A DNA stretch of 40,889 nucleotides from Penium margaritaceum (Eukaryota; Streptophyta; Zygnematophyceae; Desmidiales; Peniaceae), in the NCBI GenBank assembly GCA_023375785.1, contig SZWC01000085.1, forward strand, positions 167,238-208,126, written 5' to 3'. The position numbers were made by a program, and so were the translations under genes. Below the pieces are notes generated by a model that ran no database searches, was not told the DNA's origin, and saw nothing but the letters and a program-made list of their open reading frames with translations. Below, piece after piece: positions 1-10,433 of the stretch; the stretch's first letter is position 1; every line of letters begins with the position of its first letter.

Positions 1-154
1 GACCTCCCCCCTTTAGAATGGAGCGTTCGTGTGACAACAATGTCGGGCGTCCCCAACCTCATATAGTTGCGATCCATGAATGCCACCCTACAGATTGTTG
101 TCCACTTTTTCCGCGTTTAGGTGGTGGCCCCTGCCACGCGCCGATTGGTGCAAG

Positions 155-1420
155 CTGCCAGCTCGCTCCAATACTCGTTGACCACCCATTTGGGCAACTA
201 TGATTCGGGCTCCCATGAGTTATGTTCAAGTCCACACCCGGCCCAATGAACAAGGTATTCCCTAAAAACCCGCAACCGAAGAGTACGCTCTCGGTGCTGA
301 AGTAGGCGAAGAACCTCGTATATGCTATCGGTAGCAAGGAGTGCTGGTAGTGGCTAAACGGTCCCCTCTGGCGTGTATGGTGCCAAGAGACTCACATGAA
401 ATACGTCATGTATCTTAATATTTGACGGAAGCAGCAATCGGTATGCCACTGGCCCGATGCGTGCAACGATGGGAAACGACCCAATACACTTTGGTAGACG
501 TTCTTGCGCCCCTGGCGACTCCATCCAAGGATTCGTAATTCCAATCAACACTTTGTCGTCGATGTCAAACGATATCTCACGGTGACTTTTGTCGTCATAT
601 GCCATTTTTCGTTGCGAAGAGCTTGAAGGTGACCCTTCGCCTTCGTAACAAGGAGTCTCTGCGCTCGATAAATGCTTGAGCAGAAGGAAGCTGTCCTCCT
701 GTGCTTCCATTATTCACCAATGCAAAGGGCACTGTTGGATGCCGACCACTCTTCAACACAAACAGTGTGAACTTTTTTGACTCGTTCACCGAGTTATTCA
801 CCGCAAACTCTGCCGATGCTAGGATTTTGTCACAGTCATTCATGACAATTTCCTTGTACATGTAGAGCATTTGTTTGAGAGTGTGGTTATTGTGCTCTGA
901 TTTTACTTCAGTTTGAGGGTGATATATTGGTGATATTTACTACTTGCTACCAAAATACTCGTGCATCTTTTGCCAGAACTTACTAGCAGATTTCCAACCT
1001 CGATCGGAGATAATGCGCAAGCCGTGGTACCTTACGACACCCTCAAAGAAGAGACAAGCGGTCTCCTCTATGTTCACATCAGTGGTCGTAGGAATGAAGT
1101 GTGTCATCATTGCCAAAAGATCCAAAACCACCAGTATTGCATCGTGGACATAGGCCATGTCTGGGAGACTAGCAATGAAGTCCATGGTGACGCAATTCCC
1201 ATGGAGTCTCATGATGGGAAGCTGTTGGAGAAGTCCAACAAACATCTTGTTACTAGCCTTGTCCTCAAAACATGGGTCGCATGTCATGCAACACTTACAG
1301 ACATCGACACTCCATCCTGGTCACCAATAGTGGTCCGAGAGTGCCTGTCCGGCCGTTCGAGGTCCCATATGACCCCCGACCGGCAAGCCGTGGAACTGGG
1401 AGATAATCTTTGCTCGAAGG
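155..1420 (-). pseudogene. Gypsy-1 integrase with C-terminal chromodomain, broken
   Basis: Integrase inserts the cDNA into chromatin; the chromodomain steers it towards marked histones. On the minus strand, 1,375-1,262 holds a zinc-binding module (HMGP, later CCMTCDPC). The core follows at 1,287-940 with MDFIASLP (first Asp) and IISDRG (second Asp), then about 920-850 with YHPQTEVKSEHNN (Glu), so the D,D,E triad is still visible. AEFAVNNSVNES at about 800 and the GPY-type module FPIVARIGPVAYRLLLP at about 490-430 end the integrase. The chromodomain at about 325-155 shows YEVLRLLQHRERT, EYLVHWAG and HNSWEPES. At least two frame changes and several stops separate these blocks. The large core in frame spans 1,287-940. 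Confidence 0.85.
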
Positions 1421-1689
1421 TCTCCTCACTCAGGCACAACAACTTCTTATCTCTGCCAATAGATTCCTGCGGCTTCACCAATCCATGCTTGTCTAGGTTT
1501 CGAGAGTCTTGAAACCAAGAATGCACACGGTATCCCATTAAGATTCAATTGACAAAACCGTTATAGTGGATAATCTCTCGAGGTGGTTGCCGCAGGGGTG
1601 TAGGGGGCTCTGGTGTTTGTACGGTTGCAGTCGCAATGGCCAAAACACACCCACCAACCTCGGTGGTTGCTTTCATTTCATCTGGTTCG

Positions 1690-3570
1690 TGGATTAGTGG
1701 ATCGGCCATACTGATATGTCCTGGCCAATACTCCCATAAGAAAAAGAATCGGCTCAGGTATACGCTCCAGCGCGCCCGTCGTCTTGACATGCTCGATGCG
1801 TTGCGAAAAACACCAATTGGTTATGGTTGTTCACAACAGTCACACCCCCTTTGGTACCCTTGAGGTAGCAATTTTACATCTTGAAAACGTGTACGACCCC
1901 AAGGAGCTCTTGATCCCCGGTCTTGTGTCGCATTTTTGCGGGGATGAGCTTCCGGTCCTCATACGCAACTGGGTGACCGTTCAATACGAGGACAGTTCCG
2001 AGTCCTACTATCATTGCATCACATCGCACCTCCCACGGTTGCGATGGATGTGGGAGAGTTAGGACGGACACTATGGATAGAAGCTCTTCAACTTTGAGAA
2101 AGGCGTTCTCGCAATCAGATATCCATTCCCAGCGCACGTCTTTTCGCGTGAGCTTGGTTAGCGCTGCTACTAGGGTCAAATACCCTCGCATAAACTGTTG
2201 AAAGTGTTTTGCAAGGCCGAGGAAAGACCAAACCTACCCAATGTTTTCTGGGCGTGGCCATTCCACCACGGCTTGGACTTTCCGTGGGCCGACAAGGATA
2301 CTGTCCTTCAGGACAATGTATCCAAGGTATTCGAGCTCATCTTCTACAAACTTGCAGTTTCTCACTTTTTGGTAGAGCTTTTTTTCCCAAATGATTGAGA
2401 GAATTTTGCGCAGATTTTCGATGTGCTCCTCCATGGATTTGGAGAAAATCAAGATGTTGTTTAGGTAAACCGGGATAAATTGACCAAGTTGCTTGGTGAA
2501 CACTTGGTTCATTTCTCCTTGGAAGGTTACCGGGGCGTCCGTTAGCCCGAAGCATAACACCCGGAGCTGATGGTGTCACATGTGCATTCGAAACACAGTT
2601 TTGAGCGCATCATCATCCATTATGTGGATGCGATGGTACCCTTGAGACAAATCCAAGGATGAGAATTCTTTTGTCCCTCGGAGTTGGTCAAACAAGTCCT
2701 CAATCCGCGGTAGAGGGTATCCATGTTTCATCGTCAGCTTGTTAAGCGCACGATAGTCCATGCACATGCGTAAACCACCATCCTATCGTTCACAAAAAGG
2801 ATTGACGCATCGTACGGCAAGCTACTTGGCTCAATCCACCCCTTTTACAAGGTACATTTTGATTTGGAGTTTGGCATCTCGCCTTTCCGCTAGACTAATG
2901 CAAGACATGGGTATAAGAGGAGGATTCGCCTCCGGTTGCAGCAGAATCGCATGGCCCATGTGTCTTTTTGGTGGAAACTGAGCCGGTGGGTATTGGAATA
3001 CATTCGAGAAATCTGCCAATAGAGATTTGATCTCTTGTGGCGTGTCATCCTTCACGTTGTCCTCCACTTTCTGCATAGAAGCCAAGAGGCATCGACAAAA
3101 TTGTCAAATTCGTCTATTGAGTTACATCGCAAACAAGTTGGCATGGAATTTGACTTGGGTCAACGACAATTCTGTACCTGGAATCCACGTACAGCGACGC
3201 TGTCCCTTTTTGAGGATCAAACGATTTGATTCAAAGCAAATCAGAACCTTGTTTCCGTGGAGACGGGGATCGCCTAGCACGATGTTAACGGGTTAAGAAG
3301 GTTGAGTAACTTCAACGTGACACTCTGTGTGTACCCTTGAATACAAATTTTCACTTTACAAGTACCAATCAAGGGTACTATACAGCTGTCACCAAAGATA
3401 ACTACACCATTTGATGGCTCGTACTTCAGGCCAACCTGTCAGGTAAAGCCAAGGTTGACAAATGAGTCATTCCCTCCAGTGTTGGAAAGTACGCTCACAA
3501 GAGTAGCAACAACATGTACTTTGAACTGCATAGTCATGTTGCCTCCACTCTTTCGAGTGAATAGGCTCGA
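1690..3570 (-). pseudogene. Gypsy-1 protease, reverse transcriptase and RNase H, broken
   Basis: This segment would cut the polyprotein and copy the genomic RNA. A degraded protease site is near 3,500-3,440 (VLSNTGGNDSFVNLGF, in the place of the usual DSGA motif). The linker at 3,085-2,831 ends in a PP/H/P-rich stretch typical before RT. RT blocks are DYRALNKLT and YPLPRIEDLFDQL (2,767-2,640), LCFGLTDAPVTFQ and VYLNNILIFSKS (2,560-2,430), and DELEYLGYIV (about 2,330). RNase H has DAMIVGLGTVL (about 2,020) and ends in the WEYWPGHISMADPL region (1,740-1,690). Two active sites are lost: the YLDD box reads YLNN, and the VVTDH box of RNase H reads VVNNH. The frame changes at about 2,575, 2,230 and 1,870. 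Confidence 0.87.
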
Positions 3571-4193
3571 CGATGGCAAGCCGAGTTTGTGATAAACACA
3601 GAACCTAGACGGCGGACGTTGCGGCTCCCATGATTCACCTAATGGAGTCCATATCTTGTGGGCATGTGTAAGCCCGGCTAGCACCTTCTAGTGTTAAAAT
3701 TTGAATGGGTCAAAGTTGTCAACCAAGTTATAGCGAAAGTGATTGAACTCATCGCTGTGAGGGTGTTTGCTTCAATGACTGCATTACACAAGTTTTGCAG
3801 AGTAGTTGGTGTCACCACCACAAAGCATGTCCGATCATGCATCTTATCAAAGGATGCAAGATTTAGTGAACAATAACGGTAAGCAAGTGTAGAATGAGGT
3901 GCAACAAGAGGGGAGAAAACAATAGAAAAGTTTGAACTTGTCAAAAACTCAAATGGTTTAACATCCTCATCTGCAAACACGAACCCAAACTCTTGATCTA
4001 GTGTTACTCCTCAGTGGTCCCCACTAACGTCACTCAGGTGTGGGGAAAAATCGCCCCACAGCCTTTTCCGTTACCATGGCCGGGCCCATTGCCGCAATCG
4101 CGACCCTGTCCACGGCCCTATCCGCAACCTCCTAGGTGCTACTGCTGCGGCTAACTCCGTAGGCTCTTGCCCTCCACCAACAGCCTCACGCCA
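3571..4193 (-). other. Gypsy-1 gag-protease junction, no intact frame
   Basis: Between the zinc-knuckle remnant and the protease the minus strand holds a basic, glycine-poor open stretch (3,980-3,678) with no recognised domain. Just right of it the sequence reads FSPHLSDVSGD. The same place in Gypsy-2 (about 17,420-17,455) reads FSPSLSESSGEN, which supports it as part of the element and not host DNA. Nothing else was recognised. Confidence 0.5.
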
Positions 4194-6058
4194 CTAAGCC
4201 CTTAACTGACTAGGCTGCATAGAGTTGTGGCAAAGTCCTTCGCGGTATGCTGTGTTGTGAAGCTCACGCATCGCCTGCAGCTTGTCATTGTCGCGTCTAC
4301 GCCTGTGGTTTGGGGTCTTGTGTCCGCTAGTCTTCTTGACTGGAGGGTTTGCAGGCTGCTTGCCCTTGGCCCGTCCCCATTGTCGGGCTCCTCTTCTAGT
4401 CCTAAAAGCATCCATGTGCATATCGCAACCTTCTTGGGAACGCCCGTTCGATCCTATGTCTGAGTAGTGCTTCGGGTTCGTACAATACACCTCACTCATG
4501 TAGCCCCGCAACACCCTCTAGCTTATCCAAGCCTGGCCAGTTGCCGTTGTGGTGGTCTTATCCTTCAGCTTCGCACTGGCAAGATTGTCACGCAAGTATT
4601 TTAGGAGCATGGACTCTGGGAACTTGAAGGTCTGAGTCCCATCGCCCTCGGTGAAGCTATCGTCTTCCTCCACGAGTGCGGTGAACTCGCTCAACTAGAC
4701 TTTGAGCGAGTTACCCAACTACGTGAAGACCTTGATTTTGTGGAAGACGCGATGCACCTCCTCACACTGGGTGCACTTCTTATGCATGATCGCACTGACG
4801 GCCTCCTATGGCATTGGCTGCCACTCGAGGTGCGGCTGTTGCGCAATCCACTCCACATACTTGAAGAGCTATCTTCAAGTCACGTTGTGCAAGGTGACCC
4901 CACTGGCTGAGTGGAGCCTTGTGGACACGTAGAACGTGCTCCATGCAATTCAGCCAGTCGGCCAGCTTCATGCCTTTCCAGAAGATCTCCACACTGTGGA
5001 GGAAGGATATGTTCATGACTGGCTCCGAAGTTTTTGAGGTAGGCAAGTCGTCGTTGCCATTAGCATTGGCATCAACAGTTGCGGTGCTCTGTACTTGCTG
5101 CGGTATCCACGCTTGGATCTCGCTTGACAACACCTTATTGAGGTCGTTGCATCGACGTCTTGCCTTATGAGCAGCCAGGTGCTGTAAATGGTAATCACGA
5201 TCGAAGTCTGTGATGCTCTGCTTGACGTGAGCTAACAGGTTGGCAAAAGCAAACTTCAACTCTGATGTCCTCGGAGCAATAGCGATAGTCTCGAGGGCCT
5301 CGCATTGTCCGTGCACCTTTACCCACTGTAGGAGGGTACAGTTGGCGTAGACGCCTCCAAGTAGTCATACCTTTTGGAGGATGTTGTTGTCAGCGACGAC
5401 GCTCGAGTGGATATGCCCCGCCTATTTTGGCCACATCGTAGGAATGGGGTTCAGCCCCCACTCCTTCAAGTGGTGTCGTACCTCCACTGTGAGTGGTGAT
5501 CTTGAGTCGGCCCGCTGCCTCAGCAATAAACTCAGCAAGCCTGTGGCAATCATTGTGAATTGCCTTCGCGATGTTGTTATCCAACTCGTTCTCGTGGGAA
5601 TTCCCGGCTTGGCTGCTTTCGGCACCTTTGCTGCTCTCGGCAACCTTGCCGCTGTCGGTTGCTTCAGGCGATGCAGCTAGCGCCTTTCCCTTCTCAAGCA
5701 ATTGGCTGGAGTTCACTGCACAATGATGGCGATGATTGCGATCCTCGTCGTTTTTGCCATTGTTGGCATTGTGCTCTTCGTCGTGGTCCCCCTCCAGGAG
5801 ATCCTCCTCTTGTGCACCGTCCTTCGCGCGGGGGTCGTCCATGTACGCGTCAACGTGCTTGTCGAGCACTTTTCTGGCCTCCGCACGCTCCTTGGTGTCA
5901 CCGACGTTGGCACCGGTTACCTTTGGCGGTACGGTTGCCTATGGTTTGGCAACTGTGCTCACGGCGGTGGCTCCCAAATTTTGGAGTCCGTCGAGAGCGT
6001 GTGGTGAGGACGTCTCCACCTTGCTCTTGGTGGTCTTCGACTGTGTGGCTCTTACCAT
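4194..6058 (-). pseudogene. Gypsy-1 gag, broken
   Basis: Gag would form the particle that packages the element RNA. The minus strand opens at the ATG at 6,058 (MVRATQSKTTKSK), giving a basic start, then an acidic, Asp/Glu/His/Asn-rich stretch (5,869-5,650), an alanine-rich helix region to 5,390, a central block (5,316-4,780, with FWKGMKLADWLN near 5,000) and a basic C-terminal part (4,514-4,194). The C-terminal part should end in a CCHC zinc knuckle, but reads CHNSMQPSQLRA, so the metal site is destroyed. Stops interrupt it near 5,940, at 5,387 and at about 4,700. The Gypsy-2 gag at 15,430-17,300 aligns along its whole length (shared LHNT..EG and VFHK blocks), which confirms the gene. Confidence 0.8.
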
Positions 6059-6972
6059 CTTCTCACTTGAGGAACTAGCACGTGAAGACTGTTGTGAGGA
6101 TCATCCCACCACTTTGAGGAGGTTTTGCCCCCTGAAGTGTCCTTGATCTCACGATCAGTAAGGCAATCATAAGTTTGAATTCTAACTTCCTACGCCGCCA
6201 CGATCAGCATGTGGTAGAAAAACAGTATACTTCTAGGCCGCCACGATTCGGCACAAGCACTTGGATTTTAGGAAAAATCCTAAGCCATGAATCACGGCAG
6301 TAGGAAAGCTAAGAAAACCTAGAGGACAAGCAAATACAAGATCAAGAAGCTCAAATGGGTTGAGCACCACTCAACGAGATGAGGGGGAGGCGAGGGGTCA
6401 ACTCTAACTTAACTTTTGTAGCCCCTCCCATGCCGTCCTCACTAATCATATGTCTTCTTTTCTTCTTATATTCTTTTCTTTTGGTCTTCCTTGGCCTCTT
6501 TTTGCGTCTTCTTGGCACACGCCCCCCCACCTTGTAAGCGCCTTCCTTGTGCTCCACGGCAATGTGGTGGCCTCCCAGAAATTCTCCAAGTGTTGCCTTT
6601 CTTCTTTATATCTTTCTCTCAAATCGTGAGAGTCTCTTGTATTGGGAAAAGGTACAATCCCAATTTTGGGTTGAAGAGGAGGAGAAGGAGCCCTGCAAAG
6701 AGGGGAAAAGTGGGTAGTTTTGGGGGTGAATCCTCCCTATTCCATCCTAAAAGAATCTCCTAGCGTACTAGGGCAGAGGAGAGGTTGTGGAGAAGAGGCT
6801 GCAAAAATAGAGCTCTCCTCTAGCTTCCTATTGCATTTTACAGCTCTTCAAACGGCAAAGCATAGATGCCATAGTCCCTTTTGGCGTTTTTGATACTACT
6901 TGTAGCTACCGGCGGCGTTTTGTATACGTTGTCGCCGTCGTTTCCGTTGGAACCTTGGTCGTGGGGGTCGTA
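6059..6972 (-). other. Gypsy-1 untranslated leader
   Basis: About 0.9 kb lies between the gag start and the primer site, typical of a chromovirus leader. It is purine-rich, with GAAGA runs on the minus strand, and carries no conserved frame. A segment on the minus strand with CCGTGATTCATGGCTTAGGA near 6,300-6,270 has a recognisable counterpart in Gypsy-2 near 15,228-15,246 (CCGTGAGCCATGGCTTAAGA), so the leader is shared by the two elements. Confidence 0.6.
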
Positions 6973-6987
6973 TGGCTCTGAGAACCA
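6973..6987 (-). promoter_or_regulatory. Gypsy-1 primer-binding site, tRNA-iMet type, decayed
   Basis: The minus strand reads TGGTTCTCAGAGCCA, one base longer than the classic plant tRNA-iMet primer site TGGTATCAGAGCCA. It follows a CA dinucleotide that would end the LTR at about 6,989. The position between LTR-like sequence and leader fits. The counterpart in Gypsy-2 (near 14,549-14,575) is too eroded to read. Confidence 0.6.
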
Positions 6988-6989
6988 CT

Positions 6990-7088
6990 GTGACAGGTCC
7001 AAACATCCAGCTCTCACACTTAAGTCTTCGTCAGAGTTTGCATAATGGCGTCCAGAGCTCGCTCGAGGGGATTTTCCCCCACGTCACT
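6990..7088 (-). repeat. Gypsy-1 5' LTR, 3' end portion
   Basis: This is the end of the Gypsy-1 5' LTR, cut off from its main part (12,761-13,400) by Copia-1. The minus strand contains CAAACTCTGACGAAGACTTA, matching Gypsy-2 at about 14,507-14,526 (TAAACTCTGACTATGACTTA). The match runs across both sides of the Copia-1 insertion when compared with 14,370-14,570, which shows the two pieces were once joined. Confidence 0.75.
7084..7088 (+). repeat. Copia-1 target-site duplication, left copy
   Basis: TCACT directly precedes the left LTR and is repeated exactly at 12,756-12,760 after the right LTR. Five bases is the usual Ty1/copia duplication length. Confidence 0.93.
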
Positions 7089-7298
7089 TGTTCACATGGT
7101 GTGCCCCTTGCCATGAGTGCCGTTGATCGTACTCCCTGGTTAGACCACTGAGGATTGGTCGAAAACCTGATCTAACTTCAGATTTGGATTCCTTGGATTT
7201 TTCCATGTAGGGTCGAGCTTTGAATCGCTCGATTTGAGTGAGTATTCAGAAAGTAAGCCTAGCCCAAAAATCGGGTGTTCGGCGTGTGGAATCTGGTA

Positions 7299-7316
7299 CC
7301 CGCCATAGGTGGCGGG
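7299..7316 (+). promoter_or_regulatory. Perfect hairpin in Copia-1 LTR
   Basis: CCCGCCA and TGGCGGG pair around the loop TAGG. The same sequence is unchanged in the right LTR (near 12,236-12,253). The role is unknown. Confidence 0.5.
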
Positions 7317-7443
7317 ATAATCCACCGCCAGTGATCCTAGTTCGTCTCCAATGGGCTCCAAAGGCACATGGGCCATGAAGGAATGAACGTGGATGGTCTC
7401 CTGGACCAAGGAGAGCCCCTCCCCACGTTGGGATGACAGGAAG

Positions 7444-7473
7444 GGCGCTTCGACAGGCCACTGTCGAAGCGCC
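7444..7473 (+). promoter_or_regulatory. Long perfect hairpin in Copia-1 LTR
   Basis: GGCGCTTCGACAG pairs with CTGTCGAAGCGCC around the loop GCCA: 13 perfect base pairs. The right LTR has it at 12,381-12,410 with one G-to-A change in the second arm. A transcript through the LTR would fold here. It might act in polyadenylation or dimerisation, but nothing in the sequence decides this. Confidence 0.55.
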
Positions 7474-7763
7474 TCCCGTCACTCCCGTTCGTGGGCATGG
7501 TGGGCGGGTCGGCTCCACCAAGGGTTCTGCCCACTCACACCCGTAATCCACCAAGAACCTGATATAATCTCACTATGCTAAGTAACAAAAATGTGTTTCA
7601 ATTCAGATCTACTGAATGCGACGTGTTCTGCCCACTCACACCCGTAATCCTTGTGCTCCACACTCTTCACCGTTGGTGTCCATTGGCTCCCCAAACCTTG
7701 GTAGCGTGTATCACTGAGAGCTAGGCATCCTTGAGGGTGCCTCCACACCCACTAGAGCCAACA

Positions 7764-7830
7764 AAGGGTTGTGGACCCACGTGCCTCGAAGGACCATAGC
7801 TCTTCAAATTTCACGCTACCGTCGCGCCCC
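7764..7830 (+). other. Copia-1 leader without a recognised primer site
   Basis: The 67 bases between LTR and gag start AAGGGTTGTGGACCCACG. The usual TGGTATCAGAGC primer site is absent; the first TGG is 8 bases inside. Either another primer is used or the site has been lost. No longer leader is present, in contrast to the 0.9-kb leaders of Copia-2 and Copia-3. Confidence 0.45.
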
Positions 7831-8250
7831 ATGGCAACGACCAAGCAAGAGAGCATAGGCGCCGTCTCCAAGTTTAATGGGAACGGCTTCCCCTTGTGGA
7901 GGTGGTAGTTTGAGGTCTACCTCGATGAAAAGGGCCTGCTTGAGCTGGTCAACGGTGAAGAGACCGCGCCTCCGGATACCGCGACGCCGGAGGAAGTGGA
8001 CAAGTACAAGAAGTGCAACAAGAAGGCGCTTGCATTGTTGGTTTTAGCGATAGGTCCGCCGCAGCGCGCACTGATTCAAGGATGCACGGAGGCCGCGGAG
8101 GCCTGGAAGAAACTCTGCACCATCTACCAGTCCACCAACCTCGCTAACCAACTCTTCGTCTTCAAGAGGCTTGTTACCCTCCGAGCCAACAAAGGCGACG
8201 ACATCACGGAGATCACCAGCAGATTGAGTCCCTTACTGTCGAGTGTGTAG
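7831..8250 (+). pseudogene. Copia-1 gag, N-terminal part, with TAG stop and frameshift
   Basis: The frame opens with MATTKQESIGAVSKFNG. It contains the copia gag features W..W/FEVYL (residues 23-31) and AW..L...Y (about residues 91-99). A TAG at 7,906-7,908 stands where a residue is needed inside the W.W.FEVYL motif, most simply CAG changed to TAG. Near 8,214-8,225 the frame is lost: the protein continues in another frame (VECVATGWKVDPQLQ, from about 8,236), which joins the long frame at 8,286. The start is chosen as the first ATG 67 bases after the LTR. Confidence 0.8.
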
Positions 8251-10193
8251 CCACCGGATGGAAGGTCGACCCTCAGCTGCAAGCTATGATCCTCCTTCTG
8301 GCCTTGCTGGACAGTTGGAGTCCCATCATCACCATCATAGGCGGCTGGTCCGCCGATGAGCTGAAGTACCCGAAGGTGGCTGAGTACGTCCACAAGGAAT
8401 GGATGCGGCGTGGTGGGAGAGAGAGCGGGGCAACATCAAGTTCCGCCTATGCCATCCGCCCTCAAGGTGGAGGGGAAGGAAACAAGGGGAAGGGTGCCAA
8501 GCAGGGCACCAAGAAAGGTAACAACAAGGGGGAGTGCTACAACTGTGGCAAACATGGCCACTATGCACGCAACTGCCCCAACAAGAAGTTGGACCAACCT
8601 AGGAAGGGCGGGAAGGACACCCAAGCCATGATGGCCCGGGAGTCTACCGACTTGACACATTGGGAAGTCACGGTGATCGACTCCGGATCAGGCCGCCACA
8701 CACAATGCAACCGGGCGGCGTTTGTCACCTATGGCGCCATGGAGCGGCGCATAACAGTGGCCAACGGAAAAACGGAGTTGGCCGTGGGCGAAGGCAATGT
8801 TCACATTGAGTCGGTGGTGAATGGGAAAGTCATTCCATGCACCATCTACGACATGCTCCACATGCCCAACGTTGGGGCAAACCTGTTGTCAGTGAGCCGC
8901 CTTACCGACAAGGGGCTCAAGGTACTCTTCAATAAGAAAGAGGCCATCATCCGGAAGGAGGGGGATGGCGAGGTGATTGCACGAGGTAAGAGGGAAGAGG
9001 ACCTGTACCTTCTTCGTACCAAGGTTCTTGCCGATGCTGTGAAGACTGACGCCGTCAACCTTGTGACAAAGGATGAAGGAAATCTGGACCTATGGCATCG
9101 CCGCCTATGTCACATCGCTCCCTCAATTGTGAGGGACATGGCAAAGAAGGAAGTGGTACGGGACCTTGAGGTCAAGGGCCTCGATGCAGCCAAGAATGTC
9201 GTGTGCAAGCCATGCGTGGTGGACAAGGCGACACGGCAGCCGTTTGATGGAAAAGGGACGCGTGCATCAACAAAGTTGGAGGTGGTGCACACGGATGTGT
9301 GCGGACCGTTCGAGCCCTCCAGTGGTGGGGCACGCTACTTTGTCACCTTCATCGACAACCACAACCGCAAGCTCTACCTCTACATCATCAAGAGGAAGAG
9401 TGATATCCTGACTTGTATGCTGGGGTTTGTGGCGGCAGTGGAGCAGCAAACGGAGTCGAAGGTGAAGGCGTTACAAAGCGACAACGGTGGCGAGTACAAG
9501 GGCTGCTTGGCATGGATGAAGAGCAAGGGGATCGCGTGGCAAAAAACTATGCCACACTCTCCGCAGCGGAACGGCGTCGCTGAGAGGGCAAACCACACCA
9601 TCCTCAACATGGTCCGGTCCATGTTGAGCGATGCCGGCCTCGCGCACTGGTACTGGGGCGAGGCGGCATGGAAAGCGGTGTACATCATGAACCTGACGCT
9701 GATGAAGCCGCTAAAGGACGCGAAGTCCAAGGTGTGGAAGACGCCACAAGAAGTGTGGAGCGGGAGGAAGCCAACTGTGGCACACCTCTGTACGTTTGGT
9801 TGTGATGCACATGCTGTTGTGCAAGCACGGGAGGGGCGGGGCAAGCTGGACCTACGGACTCGTCGGTGCATCTTCGTCGGATACGAGAGCGGGAGCAAGG
9901 CGTATCGGCTCTTCGACCCGCGGAGGCAGCAGATTGTGAAGAGTCACGACGTCACGTTCGACGAGGACGGTCGTTGGACAGACAAGGACATGGGTCTCTC
10001 CGAGCGAGGAGAGTGGCTGCCACTCCTCAAGGGAGAGACGCCGGAGGATGCAAAAGAGGGTGACGTCGTATCGGCTCCAGCCGGCGAGAACCATCCGGGC
10101 GATGTTGGAGCGGCTGATTTGCATTCAGCCGTGTCAGACGATGAGTCCAAAAGCACCGGCATCAGTGGAGCTAAACGAGGAGGCGGGGTGTGA
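8226..10193 (+). pseudogene. Copia-1 gag C-terminus, protease and integrase
   Basis: One uninterrupted frame (open from at least 8,226, first ATG 8,286) carries the gag end with zinc knuckle CYNCGKHGHYARNC (8,537-8,578, a canonical CX2CX4HX4C), protease VIDSGSGRHTQCN (about 8,675), the GAG-pre-integrase block LWHRRLCHI (9,090-9,117), CKPC (9,208) and integrase. The integrase triad is complete: HTDVCGPF (9,289), QSDNGGEY (9,475) and the Glu of NGVAERAN (9,571). It ends with the copia C-terminal block CIFVGYES and FDPRRQ. The TGA at 10,191-10,193 cuts it off before RT, so it cannot make a complete Pol although each of these domains looks intact. Confidence 0.93.
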
Positions 10194-10433
10194 GCCCGCA
10201 TCTCCACGGTCTCGGAGAGAGGGGGAGCAGGCCAATGGTACGAGTGGCACCGTGAGTGGGCAGCAACAGTAGTAGCGGCAGCAGCAGCAGCAGTGTCAAC
10301 AACATCAGCCCCGGAGAAGAAACGTGCAAGGAGGACTGCAAAACGGTACGATGTAGCGCAGGGCACTTGGACTGGGTTTTCTTGAGCGTTCTTTGCGCAA
10401 GAGGATCCCGAGACCATCAAGGAGGCGTTGTAG
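10194..10433 (+). other. Copia-1 integrase-RT linker, frame lost
   Basis: This is the variable linker between integrase and RT. No single frame spans it. A short AGC microsatellite lies at about 10,268-10,291. The RT frame is recognisable again before the TAG at 10,431-10,433 (EDPETIKEAL, then stop, then HKDGAEW), again consistent with CAG changed to TAG. Confidence 0.6.

Larger units (their letters stand above)
7089..7763 (+). repeat. Copia-1 5' LTR
   Basis: The 675-base LTR begins TGTTCACATGG and ends GAGCCAACA. Compared with the right LTR (730 bases) it lacks about 85 bases after 7,524 and instead holds a 26-base exact copy of its own sequence at 7,625-7,650. The first 200 bases differ from the right LTR at about 17 sites, the next 250 at about 10. 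Confidence 0.94.
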
